10,783 bases of DNA from Ktedonobacter sp. 13_1_20CM_4_53_11 (GTDB lineage: Bacteria; Chloroflexota; Ktedonobacteria; Ktedonobacterales; Ktedonobacteraceae): NCBI GenBank assembly GCA_001919995.1, contig MNIY01000064.1, forward strand, positions 1 through 10,783. Direction: 5' to 3'. A model generated the notes under the pieces. It saw nothing but the letters and a program-made list of their open reading frames with translations. It made no database searches and had not been told where the DNA came from. Positions 1 to 9,223 of the stretch are shown piece after piece. Position numbers and translations under genes: made by a program. Position 1 is the stretch's first letter. Each line of letters opens with the position of its first letter.

Positions 1-1568
1 GCCTGCGTTCGCGGCCTGCGATCCAAGACCAGATTATGGCTGCGCTTTCTGCCGCGCGGTTGACCGGCTGGGATGGCTTGCTCGCCGAGCAGCGGGCCTA
101 CCTGGACGACTTCTGGGCGAGTGGAGACGTCGAGCTGGAGGGTGATCTGGAGATCCAGCAGGCGGTGCGCTTCGCGCTCTTCCACGTCCTGCAGGCGGGA
201 GCCCGTGCGGAGGGCCGGCCAATCCCGGCGAAAGGGCTGACGGGCCCGGGCTACGACGGTCACACCTTCTGGGACATGGAGACCTTCGTCCTACCGGTGC
301 TCATGTTAACCCTCCCACGTGCCGCCGCCGACGCACTGCGCTGGCGCCACATGATTCTCCCTCAAGCAAAGGAGCGTGCGAGCCAGCTCAGGCTACGCGG
401 TGCCGCCTTCCCATGGCGGACCATCCGGGGTGCAGAGTCTTCGGGATACTGGCCCGCGGGCACTGCCGCATTCCATATCAATGCGGACATCGCATATGCT
501 GTGGCCAGCTATATCGCGGCGACCGGCGACAGCGCGTTCGAGGAGGATGTGGGCCTCGAGTTGCTCGTCGAGACGGCGCGGCTGTGGTATTCACTCGGGT
601 TCCTCGACGCCGCCACCGACAAATTCCGCATCGACGGAGTCACTGGGCCAGACGAGTACAGCGCCCTCGCTGACAACAACGTCTACACTAACCTCATGGC
701 CCAGCGCAACCTGCGCTGGGCGGCACAGGGGGTGAAGCTCTATCCCGAGAAGGCACGCGCACTTGGCGTGGAGGCCGACGAGGCAGCCAGCTGGCGCGAG
801 GCAGCCGAGAAGATGTTCATCCCCTACGACGAACGCCTGGGAGTGACCCCACAGGACGAGACCTTTACCGAACACGAGGTGTGGGACTTCGCCCACACCT
901 CGCCGGATGAGTACCCCCTGCTCCTGCACTTCACGTACTTTGACCTCTATCGCAAGCAGGTCGTCAAGCAGGCCGACCTCGTCCTCGCGATGCACCTGCG
1001 CGGCGACGCGTTCACTCAAGAATTGAAGGCGCGCAACTTCGCGTACTACGAGCCGCTTACCGTGCGCGACTCCTCACTGTCAGCAAACACACAGGCCGTC
1101 ATCGCAGCCGAGGTGGGCCAGCTCCAACTCTCCTACGACTACCTGGGCGAAGCTGCGCTCATAGACCTGCACGACCTGCAGCACAACGTGCGGGACGGAC
1201 TCCACATCGCCTCACTGGCGGGAGCCTGGATGGCGGTGGTGGCAGGGTTCGGTGGCATGCGCTTGCACCACAGCGCGCTCCGCTTCTCGCCACGGCTGCC
1301 AGAGGCGCTGGGACGGCTCGCCTTCCACCTCATGTTCCGTGGCCGCCGCCTGCGTGTCGAGGTGACAGCAACGGAAGCGACGTACCGCCTGCTCGAAGGC
1401 TCGCCATTGAAGGTGTACCATCATGGCGAGGAGGTACTCCTGGCAGTGGATGAGGCGATCACCCGGCCCATCCCACCCATAAAGGCGGGACCGCGGCCCC
1501 GCCAGCCTCCAGGGCGCGAACCGCTCCCGCGGGGGGTGCGAACGGGGCCGACAAAGGCGCCATCGTGA
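1..1568 (+). CDS. Glycoside hydrolase family 65 disaccharide phosphorylase (maltose/trehalose/kojibiose phosphorylase type), 5' partial
   Basis: This is a cytoplasmic enzyme that splits an alpha-linked glucose disaccharide with phosphate, giving beta-glucose 1-phosphate and glucose. The reading frame is open to the left window edge, starting with the codon at position 3. The ATG at 36 is therefore probably internal, and about 250 N-terminal residues (the beta-sandwich domain) lie outside the window. Counting from that ATG, GH65 landmarks are GYDGHTFWDME at 72-82 (substrate pocket), TGPDEY at 203-208 with the presumed general acid Glu207, DNNVYTN at 213-219, KQAD at 311-314 and GLHIASLAG at 388-396 (phosphate-binding loop). 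The C-terminus is a Pro/Arg-rich tail, which I recall as common in actinobacterial and chloroflexal homologues. The usual His after GPDEY is Ser here. Substrate specificity cannot be read from the sequence. The gene converges on the minus-strand block. Family assignment is firm; the exact substrate is not. Confidence 0.93.
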   Translation, partial: LRSRPAIQDQIMAALSAARLTGWDGLLAEQRAYLDDFWASGDVELEGDLEIQQAVRFALFHVLQAGARAEGRPIPAKGLTGPGYDGHTFWDMETFVLPVLMLTLPRAAADALRWRHMILPQAKERASQLRLRGAAFPWRTIRGAESSGYWPAGTAAFHINADIAYAVASYIAATGDSAFEEDVGLELLVETARLWYSLGFLDAATDKFRIDGVTGPDEYSALADNNVYTNLMAQRNLRWAAQGVKLYPEKARALGVEADEAASWREAAEKMFIPYDERLGVTPQDETFTEHEVWDFAHTSPDEYPLLLHFTYFDLYRKQVVKQADLVLAMHLRGDAFTQELKARNFAYYEPLTVRDSSLSANTQAVIAAEVGQLQLSYDYLGEAALIDLHDLQHNVRDGLHIASLAGAWMAVVAGFGGMRLHHSALRFSPRLPEALGRLAFHLMFRGRRLRVEVTATEATYRLLEGSPLKVYHHGEEVLLAVDEAITRPIPPIKAGPRPRQPPGREPLPRGVRTGPTKAPS

Positions 1569-1677
1569 ACAGGACAGCATGTTCCGCAGCACTCGGGCCT
1601 ATGGCGAGCCCAGGTGGTGTGTGGATCCGCTGTCTTGATGCCATACGCGTCGCACTGACGGAGTTCACCAGGGGATA

Positions 1678-1708
1678 ACCGAGGAGAAGTGATGAGCCTC
1701 TCCTCGGT
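1678..1708. repeat. Perfect 10-bp inverted repeat (hairpin) in the convergent intergenic region
   Basis: ACCGAGGAGA at 1678-1687 is exactly complementary to TCTCCTCGGT at 1699-1708, with an 11-nt loop. It lies between the GH65 stop and the end of the amidohydrolase gene, so it could fold in either transcript and act as a two-way transcription stop or 3'-end stabiliser. No run of T follows on either strand, so it is not a textbook Rho-independent terminator. The remaining 1569-1793 sequence shows no gene. Confidence 0.55.
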
Positions 1709-1763
1709 GAGTCATATAACCAGCATTGCCGTTCACAGCCTTATCTGGGTTTCAATAATTCGC

Positions 1764-1798
1764 CATAAATGCGCTCGGCTCCACAGAGTCCATTTATG
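1764..1798. repeat. 8-bp inverted repeat spanning the amidohydrolase stop codon
   Basis: CATAAATG at 1764-1771 pairs exactly with CATTTATG at 1791-1798 across a 19-nt loop. The right arm contains the TAA stop of the minus-strand amidohydrolase (1794-1796). It is AT-rich and weak, and no T-tract follows on the minus strand. It may help end that transcript, or it may be chance. Confidence 0.3.
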
Positions 1799-2675
1799 CT
1801 TGGCCTGAGGCATCGAGACCGAGGAGCTTGATGGCGTTCTCCTTGAGAATCAGGGGTCGCACCTCTGGCCGAATCGCAATCTGCTCAAAATCCGTTAGCC
1901 AGCGATCAGGCGCAATCAAAGGATAGTCGCTGCCAAACAAGACCTTGTGCTTCAGGAGCGTATTCGCGTACTGTATCAGCTGCGGCGGGAAGTACCTGGG
2001 CGACCAACCGGAGAGGTCGATGTAGACCTGCGGCTTGTGGAGGCATACCGAGAGCGCCTCGTCTTGCCAGGGAAAAGAGGGGTGGGCCATGATAATCGGC
2101 ATATCGGGAAAATCGACCGCGACGTCATCCAGGTAGATGGGATTCGAGTACTTGAGCCGCACGCCACCTCCACCGCGCATTCCGGTCCCAATGCCAGAAT
2201 GCCCGGTATGGAACACAGCCGGTAGATGGGCCTCTGCGATCACCTCGTAGAGGACATAGGCGCTGCGGTCATTCGGATAAAATGCCTGCATAGAGGGATG
2301 AAATTTGAAGCCTCGCACTCCGAACTGTTCGATGAGACGGCGCGCTTCGCGCGCTCCCATTCTCCCTTTTGCAGGATCGATGCTGGCGAAAGGAATCAAC
2401 ACGTCAGGGTTCTCAGCCGCGGCTTCGGCCACTTCCTCGTTCGGAACCCGAACCAAGCCTGTGGAAGATTCCATGTCTACAGGGAAAATGACGCAAGCCA
2501 TCTTTCGCTCACGATAGTAGGCCGCGATCTCAGGAATGGTTGGTCGTGAGCCCTCATCCTTGAAGTAGCGCGCCGATGCCTCTTGCATCGCTTGCCATAG
2601 CGGATCATCGGGTATCCGGCTCGATACCTCAGCATGGGTATGTACGTCAATTGCCACCAGGTTCTTTGTATCCAT
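1794..2675 (-). CDS. Amidohydrolase family 2 (PF04909) metal-dependent hydrolase; candidate 4-hydroxyphenyl-beta-ketoacyl-CoA hydrolase (CouO/PhdC-like)
   Basis: This 293-residue soluble TIM-barrel hydrolase shows the metal-site series of the ACMSD/amidohydrolase-2 group: HTH with His12 and His14, GFKFHP at 122-127, HTG with His156, AHPSFPW with His198, and FGSDYP with Asp250. The sequence resembles what I recall of CouO/PhdC-type hydrolases, which cleave the beta-ketoacyl-CoA made from p-hydroxycinnamates. That fits the CoA ligase, pobA and pca genes upstream, but the exact substrate is inferred. The start is set at the ATG at 2673-2675 because AGGAGA (2685-2690) lies 9 nt upstream. An in-frame TTG at 2699 would add 8 residues but would place this ribosome site inside the coding region. 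It lies 59 nt after glgB on the same strand and is probably co-transcribed. Other possible roles are decarboxylase or lactonase-type activity within the same family. Confidence 0.88.
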   Translation of the reverse strand: MDTKNLVAIDVHTHAEVSSRIPDDPLWQAMQEASARYFKDEGSRPTIPEIAAYYRERKMACVIFPVDMESSTGLVRVPNEEVAEAAAENPDVLIPFASIDPAKGRMGAREARRLIEQFGVRGFKFHPSMQAFYPNDRSAYVLYEVIAEAHLPAVFHTGHSGIGTGMRGGGGVRLKYSNPIYLDDVAVDFPDMPIIMAHPSFPWQDEALSVCLHKPQVYIDLSGWSPRYFPPQLIQYANTLLKHKVLFGSDYPLIAPDRWLTDFEQIAIRPEVRPLILKENAIKLLGLDASGQA

Positions 2676-2734
2676 GTCCGTGCGTCTCCTGTCTTTCAAG
2701 ACTAGCGTCCCCTGCGCCGCTTCTGTAGAGTTAC

Positions 2735-4282
<1,548 letters not shown>

Positions 4283-4438
4283 CCATGCCTCATCTTGCCA
4301 CTGGTGCTGGTGGATATCGGCGACGATACTGGCCGTCTTCGGACGCAGTTCAGCGGCAAAGCCGTAAGGATCAGATTTTTCAGCAACGTAGTTGTTGTAA
4401 CGCGAATAGACGGCATACTTGTAGAGCGCTCCGACCTG

Positions 4439-4620
4439 TATGCGAAATTGACGCCGACCACACCGTCCACGGTGCGGGGGTGCGCTCCCATTTTTTCATA
4501 GATACGACGATGTTTACCCTGGCCAAACAGGTACAGGTCGAAGTCGCTAAATATGGATGATGTATCCTGTTCGCCCGTCGATACTTGTTCCGGTGGATTT
4601 TCTTGCTGCGGTATAGTCAT
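4439..4620 (-). pseudogene. glgB: N-terminal fragment of glgB, separated from the catalytic part by an out-of-frame internal deletion
   Basis: The ATG at 4620 opens a frame reading [29 protein letters not shown] and VNFA, which is the standard GlgB beginning. Right after VNFA (codon ending at 4441) the match stops. The next GlgB-like residues, [20 protein letters not shown], resume in a different frame from 4438 downward. The stretch normally between them (VWAPNA through GxFNxWDG to WELFIPG, about 40 residues of the CBM48 domain) is absent, and two nucleotides remain at the join. From this start, translation runs out of frame to a stop at 4198 and yields a 140-residue hybrid. The cause is either a real deletion of roughly 120 nt or an assembly error. 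A weak GGGA site precedes the ATG. The gap to the phosphohexomutase stop is 61 nt. Confidence 0.8.
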
Positions 4621-4681
4621 AATTTCTATCCCGGCGGGGTGACGTTAGCTCCCCTGCGCTTCCTCCTTAAACAGTTACGAG

Positions 4682-6043
4682 TTAGCTACGAATGAACTCT
4701 GTCAACTCATCACGCTTTTGTTCCATCAGGGGGCGTGTCTTTGCCTCGACGTTCAGGCGCAGCAGGGGCTCCGTGTTGGAGGGACGTACATTGAACCACC
4801 AGTCGCCATAGTCGATCGTGACACCATCGAGGTGATCGACCGAGCGTGCGTCCTTACCGAAATGCTCCTCAATGGCTTTCAGCTTGCCCTGGACATCGTT
4901 GACACGGGTGTTGATCTCCCCACTGCGTACCCCCGTATCCAGCGGCTTGATCAGTTCTGAGAGCGGCTTGTTTTCCACCGAGACCAGTTCCAGGATGAGC
5001 AGGAAGGCGATCAAGCCCGAATCGGCGAACCAGTTGTCGCGGAAGTAGAAATGCCCGGAATGTTCGCCGCCGAAGATGGCATTGTCCTTGCGCATCTCTG
5101 CTTTGATATAGGAATGGCCTACACGCGTCCGGATGGCCTTGCCCCCGTCCCTTTCAATCAGTGCTGGCACGCTCTTGGAGAGGATCAGGTTGTACAGGAT
5201 AGTTGAGCCTGGATACTTGCGCAGGATGCTGTTTGACACGAGTAGCATGACCATAGATCCATCCACGATTTGGCCATGCTCATCGACGGGAAACATGCGG
5301 TCGGCATCGCCATCGAAAGCCGCACCGAAATCGGCTCCGACCTCCAATACTTTCTTTTGCAGCGCCACCAGGTTCTCCGGCTCGATGGGACTGGGCGAGT
5401 GGTTGGGAAAGGTGCCATCCAGTTCAAAGTAGAGCGGGACGAGATGCGCGGGCAGGTATTGAAAGACACGCGGCATCACCATCCCGGCCATGCCATTACT
5501 GGCATCGACCACTACCTTGAGCGGGCGAATCTTGCTGACGTCGATGTAGGAAAGGGCGTGCTTGATGTAATCATCGGCTGCATCGAGATGCGTGACCGAA
5601 CCCTTGTGCTCGGGCTCGGGAAAATCTCCTCGAATCGCCAGATCGCGGATGTCGGCAAGGCCGGTATCCAGGCTGATCGGATAGGCCTGGGCACGGCAAA
5701 ACTTCATGCCGTTGTATTCTTTGGGATTGTGCGAGGCTGTAATCATGATGCCTGCCGGGAAATTGTAATAACCCACAATGAAGTATAGTTCGTCGGTGGT
5801 GGTTAGACCGCAATCGACCACGTTGACGCCCTGGTCGGTAATGCCCTGGATGGCGGCTGCGGTCAACTGGGGGGAGGAGATACGCATGTCGCGGCACACG
5901 GCAATCACCGGGACATTCAGGTATATAGCAGCGGCACGCCCAATGCGATAGACGGCGTCTTCGGTCAGGTCTACTCCGTAGACCCCGCGAACGTCGTAGG
6001 CTTTAAAGATGGTGGGGTCAATGCTGCTGTCTGTTGTGGTCAT
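4682..6043 (-). CDS. manB: Phosphomannomutase/phosphoglucomutase (alpha-D-phosphohexomutase family)
   Basis: This enzyme interconverts hexose 6-phosphate and hexose 1-phosphate (mannose and/or glucose) in the cytoplasm. It feeds nucleotide-sugar synthesis and connects glucose 1-phosphate from phosphorylases to glycolysis. The 453 residues carry all four family loops in order: TASHNP at 102-107 with phospho-Ser104, DGDADR at 244-249 (Mg2+), GEHSGH at 326-331 (sugar specificity, typical of dual PMM/PGM enzymes) and RPSNTEP at 420-426 (phosphate binding). Length and start (KAYDVRG at 14-20) are normal. The ribosome site AAAGGAG (6054-6060) is 10 nt before the ATG. It is followed by broken glgB after 61 nt, suggesting a sugar-storage unit. 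The preceding gap to the ligase gene is 97 nt; I could not pick out a convincing promoter there. Mannose versus glucose preference is not decided by sequence alone. Confidence 0.92.
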   Translation of the reverse strand: MTTTDSSIDPTIFKAYDVRGVYGVDLTEDAVYRIGRAAAIYLNVPVIAVCRDMRISSPQLTAAAIQGITDQGVNVVDCGLTTTDELYFIVGYYNFPAGIMITASHNPKEYNGMKFCRAQAYPISLDTGLADIRDLAIRGDFPEPEHKGSVTHLDAADDYIKHALSYIDVSKIRPLKVVVDASNGMAGMVMPRVFQYLPAHLVPLYFELDGTFPNHSPSPIEPENLVALQKKVLEVGADFGAAFDGDADRMFPVDEHGQIVDGSMVMLLVSNSILRKYPGSTILYNLILSKSVPALIERDGGKAIRTRVGHSYIKAEMRKDNAIFGGEHSGHFYFRDNWFADSGLIAFLLILELVSVENKPLSELIKPLDTGVRSGEINTRVNDVQGKLKAIEEHFGKDARSVDHLDGVTIDYGDWWFNVRPSNTEPLLRLNVEAKTRPLMEQKRDELTEFIRS

Positions 6044-6140
6044 TGTAAGTTGGCTCCTTTATCTTTATATTTGACGATATGCAAGCAAACGACATCAAGG
6101 CAATTTCAGTACCTACCACATGCCTGACGACCGGAAGCGC

Positions 6141-7772
6141 TTACAAACCCATCTTTCGCCATTCTTGCTCCTTGAGTACGCGGCGCAAGATTTTTCCAGA
6201 GGGGTTTCTAGGAATGGCATTGATGAATTCGATTTCCCGCACCTGCTTGTAGCCAGCAATCTGTCCATTGACCCACACCAACAGTTCATCCTCGGACAGG
6301 TTCTCGTAGCCCGACCTGAGAACCACAAAAGCTTTTGGTACCTCGCCTGCTTCCTCATTCGGCTTGGCAATGATCGCTACATCGGCAACGGCAACATGCT
6401 CGAGCAACAGCGCTTCTAATTGGGCAGGGGCTACACTGAATCCTTTATACTTGATCAACTCCTTTTTACGGTCGGTGATTGTCACATAACCTTCTTCGTC
6501 GCGCCAGCCAATGTCTCCTGTATAGAGCCACCCATCCCGCAGCGCTTCGGTTGTCGCTTCTGGTGCCTTCCAGTAGCCCTGCATGACCTGTGGACCCTGG
6601 ACGATCAGTTCGCCCTCCCCGCCCACGCCCAGTTCAATCTGGCCGGTCTCAATATCGACGATTTTCTGCCTAGTATCGTGAATGGGTAAGCCAATCGTCT
6701 CGACTTTCATGAGCTGCGGATCGTAGACCGGGTTGGAGTGCGTTCCCGGCGAGGCTTCGGTCAGTCCATAGGAGGTCATCACCGGGATATGGGTTAGTTG
6801 CTCGAAGCGGCGCGCCAGCGCGGGCGGGACCGGGGCCGCGCCACACTGGGTAAAACGAACCGTGTGCAGGTCGTAATCGTGTAACCGCGGCCAATCATTG
6901 AGCACGGCCAGCACCTGCGGGACGGAGTACAGGATAGTGATGCGCTGCTCTTGAATCAGTTGCAAACACTTGTCGGCATCGAATCGCTCCATCAGCACAA
7001 TGGTAGCGCCGGTCATGGCGGCCAGCCCCATCAACATAACGCCGTAGATGTGGTAGAGCGGAATGAAGACTAGCAGGCGGTCCTGAAACGTAATGCGGGC
7101 AGTAGCAACCGACTGGTAGGCGTTACACACAAGGTTCTTATGGCTGAGCATGACACCCTTGGGCAGCCCCGTCGTGCCACTGCTGTAGGGGAGCGCGATC
7201 AGGTCTTCCCATCCCGCCTCGAGGCCTCGAGGCGTTGGTGGATAGGTGCGCACCAGATAGCTGAAGGACGGCGGGAAGGTCTGGGGAGCGTGTGGGTTGG
7301 AACCGACCACCACTACATGTTCCAACGCCGGAGTTTCAGCGCGTACCGACTGCACCAGCGGCAATAACTCCTGCTGAACCACAAGTGCTACTGCTTCGCT
7401 ATTGCTTAGCTGATAGGCCACTTCGCGCTCCCTATACGAGGGGTTCATTGGACTGGCAACGGCACCAATGCGCGTGATGGCGAACCAGCTGATCAGATAT
7501 TCTGGTCGGTTTGCCATAAACAGGCATACCCTTTGTCCCTTACCTATTCCGAGGTCGAGCAAGGCATTGGCAAAGGCGTTCGCCAGCGCATCCAGCTCCC
7601 GGTACGTCAGGTTAACGTCCTTGAAGAGAATAGCCTCTTGCTCGGGGTAACGCTCAGCCGTGCGCGTCAGCATCTCAGCATAGGGATGGGAAGGATACTG
7701 AAGCGCTGGACGGAACAGCTCCGGTTGCAAATGGGGATGATCGGTTGACATGGAAGTAGACATAGCAGTCAT
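6141..7772 (-). CDS. AMP-forming acyl/aryl-CoA ligase, 4-coumarate-CoA ligase type
   Basis: This ATP-dependent ligase of the ANL superfamily forms an acyl-AMP and then a CoA thioester. In the 543 residues one sees the P-loop SSGTTGLPKG (197-206), PLYHIYG (238-244), the YGLTEASPG core (335-343), GELIVQGPQVMQGYW (387-401), YTGD with Asp420 (ribose contact), the hinge region near KKELIKYKG (436-444) and the C-terminal PRNPSGKIL with catalytic Lys527. The PxYHIYG and GPQVMxGYW forms are close to plant-type 4-coumarate-CoA ligases, and pobA/pca neighbours support a hydroxycinnamate or similar aromatic substrate. A medium- or long-chain fatty acid is the main alternative. The start at 7772 has AAGGAG (7777-7782) only 4 nt away and overlaps the stop of a short leader ORF as ATGA. 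An ATG at 7763 is a less likely choice. A strong promoter with an embedded palindrome lies upstream. Confidence 0.9.
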   Translation of the reverse strand: MTAMSTSMSTDHPHLQPELFRPALQYPSHPYAEMLTRTAERYPEQEAILFKDVNLTYRELDALANAFANALLDLGIGKGQRVCLFMANRPEYLISWFAITRIGAVASPMNPSYREREVAYQLSNSEAVALVVQQELLPLVQSVRAETPALEHVVVVGSNPHAPQTFPPSFSYLVRTYPPTPRGLEAGWEDLIALPYSSGTTGLPKGVMLSHKNLVCNAYQSVATARITFQDRLLVFIPLYHIYGVMLMGLAAMTGATIVLMERFDADKCLQLIQEQRITILYSVPQVLAVLNDWPRLHDYDLHTVRFTQCGAAPVPPALARRFEQLTHIPVMTSYGLTEASPGTHSNPVYDPQLMKVETIGLPIHDTRQKIVDIETGQIELGVGGEGELIVQGPQVMQGYWKAPEATTEALRDGWLYTGDIGWRDEEGYVTITDRKKELIKYKGFSVAPAQLEALLLEHVAVADVAIIAKPNEEAGEVPKAFVVLRSGYENLSEDELLVWVNGQIAGYKQVREIEFINAIPRNPSGKILRRVLKEQEWRKMGL

Positions 7773-7819
7773 GCCTCTCCTTTTCTAGACCTGGACTTCT
7801 TTCGAGAACTCCTTCTCAT
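7769..7819 (-). CDS. Possible 16-residue basic leader peptide translationally coupled to the CoA ligase
   Basis: ATG at 7817-7819 opens a 16-codon frame, MRRSSRKKSRSRKGEA, ending in TGA at 7769-7771, which shares bases with the ligase ATG (ATGA overlap). A purine-rich site with GAGG 7 nt and GGAG 4 nt before the ATG could serve as ribosome site. Eight of 16 residues are Arg or Lys, and four of the five Arg codons are AGA/AGG. It lies inside the predicted 5' leader of the ligase mRNA. It could couple or tune ligase translation, but such a short ORF in purine-rich DNA may be chance. Confidence 0.35.
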   Translation of the reverse strand: MRRSSRKKSRSRKGEA

Positions 7820-7841
7820 CTCTCTCCCTCTTATGTGATCA

Positions 7842-7870
7842 AGCGTAAACCGGTACAGTGTACCTGTCAA
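7842..7870 (-). promoter_or_regulatory. Sigma70-type promoter of the CoA ligase gene
   Basis: On the minus strand TTGACA (7865-7870, perfect -35) is followed after exactly 17 nt by TACGCT (7842-7847), a -10 box matching TATAAT at the first, second and last bases. Transcription would start near 7835, giving a leader of about 60 nt before the ligase ATG. The site lies just after the pobA stop (7895), so the ligase can be transcribed independently of pobA. Confidence 0.6.
7849..7867. promoter_or_regulatory. Near-perfect 19-bp palindromic operator between the -35 and -10 boxes
   Basis: The minus strand reads ACAGGTACACTGTACCGGT. GGTACA and TGTACC form a perfect inverted repeat around a central C (7852-7864), and it extends outward to 19 bp with one mismatched pair. 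It fills nearly all of the promoter spacer and touches the -35 box, the classic position for a repressor that blocks RNA polymerase. The form suits a dimeric TetR-, MarR- or GntR-type repressor. No regulator gene is present in the window, so the protein is unknown. Confidence 0.6.
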
Positions 7871-7894
7871 GGTCTGGTTGAAAGTGATTGATGA

Positions 7895-9163
<1,269 letters not shown>

Positions 9164-9190
9164 GTTGTATCGCCGTGTCAGCTCGTGCAT

Positions 9191-9223
9191 AAAAAGCAGT
9201 GGAGACTTAAACTTTCAGACTCC
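9191..9223 (-). terminator. Candidate Rho-independent terminator at the 3' end of pcaB
   Basis: A 23-nt imperfect inverted repeat (9201-9223) begins GGAG and ends CTCC. It has 9 paired positions and 2 mismatches around a single central base. On the minus strand, five T's (9191-9195) follow 5 nt after it. It overlaps the pcaB stop codon (9215-9217). The stem is imperfect and would fold with a small loop, so it is probably weak or leaky. Confidence 0.4.

Noticed and set aside
591..1019. 142-codon minus-strand frame inside the GH65 gene
   Set aside because: It is opposite conserved GH65 residues including TGPDEY and KQAD, so it is a shadow.
2691..2702. Short palindrome GTCTTTCAAGAC before the amidohydrolase
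   Set aside because: It has only 5-bp arms around 2 bases and no promoter-like boxes beside it, so it is readily explained by chance.
4439..4441. Programmed ribosomal frameshift as the explanation for split glgB
   Set aside because: About 40 conserved residues are physically missing at the join, and no slippery heptamer is seen. A shift in frame alone cannot restore the protein.
5270..5788. 172-codon open frame on the plus strand
   Set aside because: It is antisense to the phosphohexomutase, with no independent motif or convincing ribosome site.
6044..6140. Possible promoter before the phosphohexomutase
   Set aside because: TTGATG and TATAAA-like words occur on the minus strand, but no pair has proper 16-18 nt spacing. 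I could not support a call.
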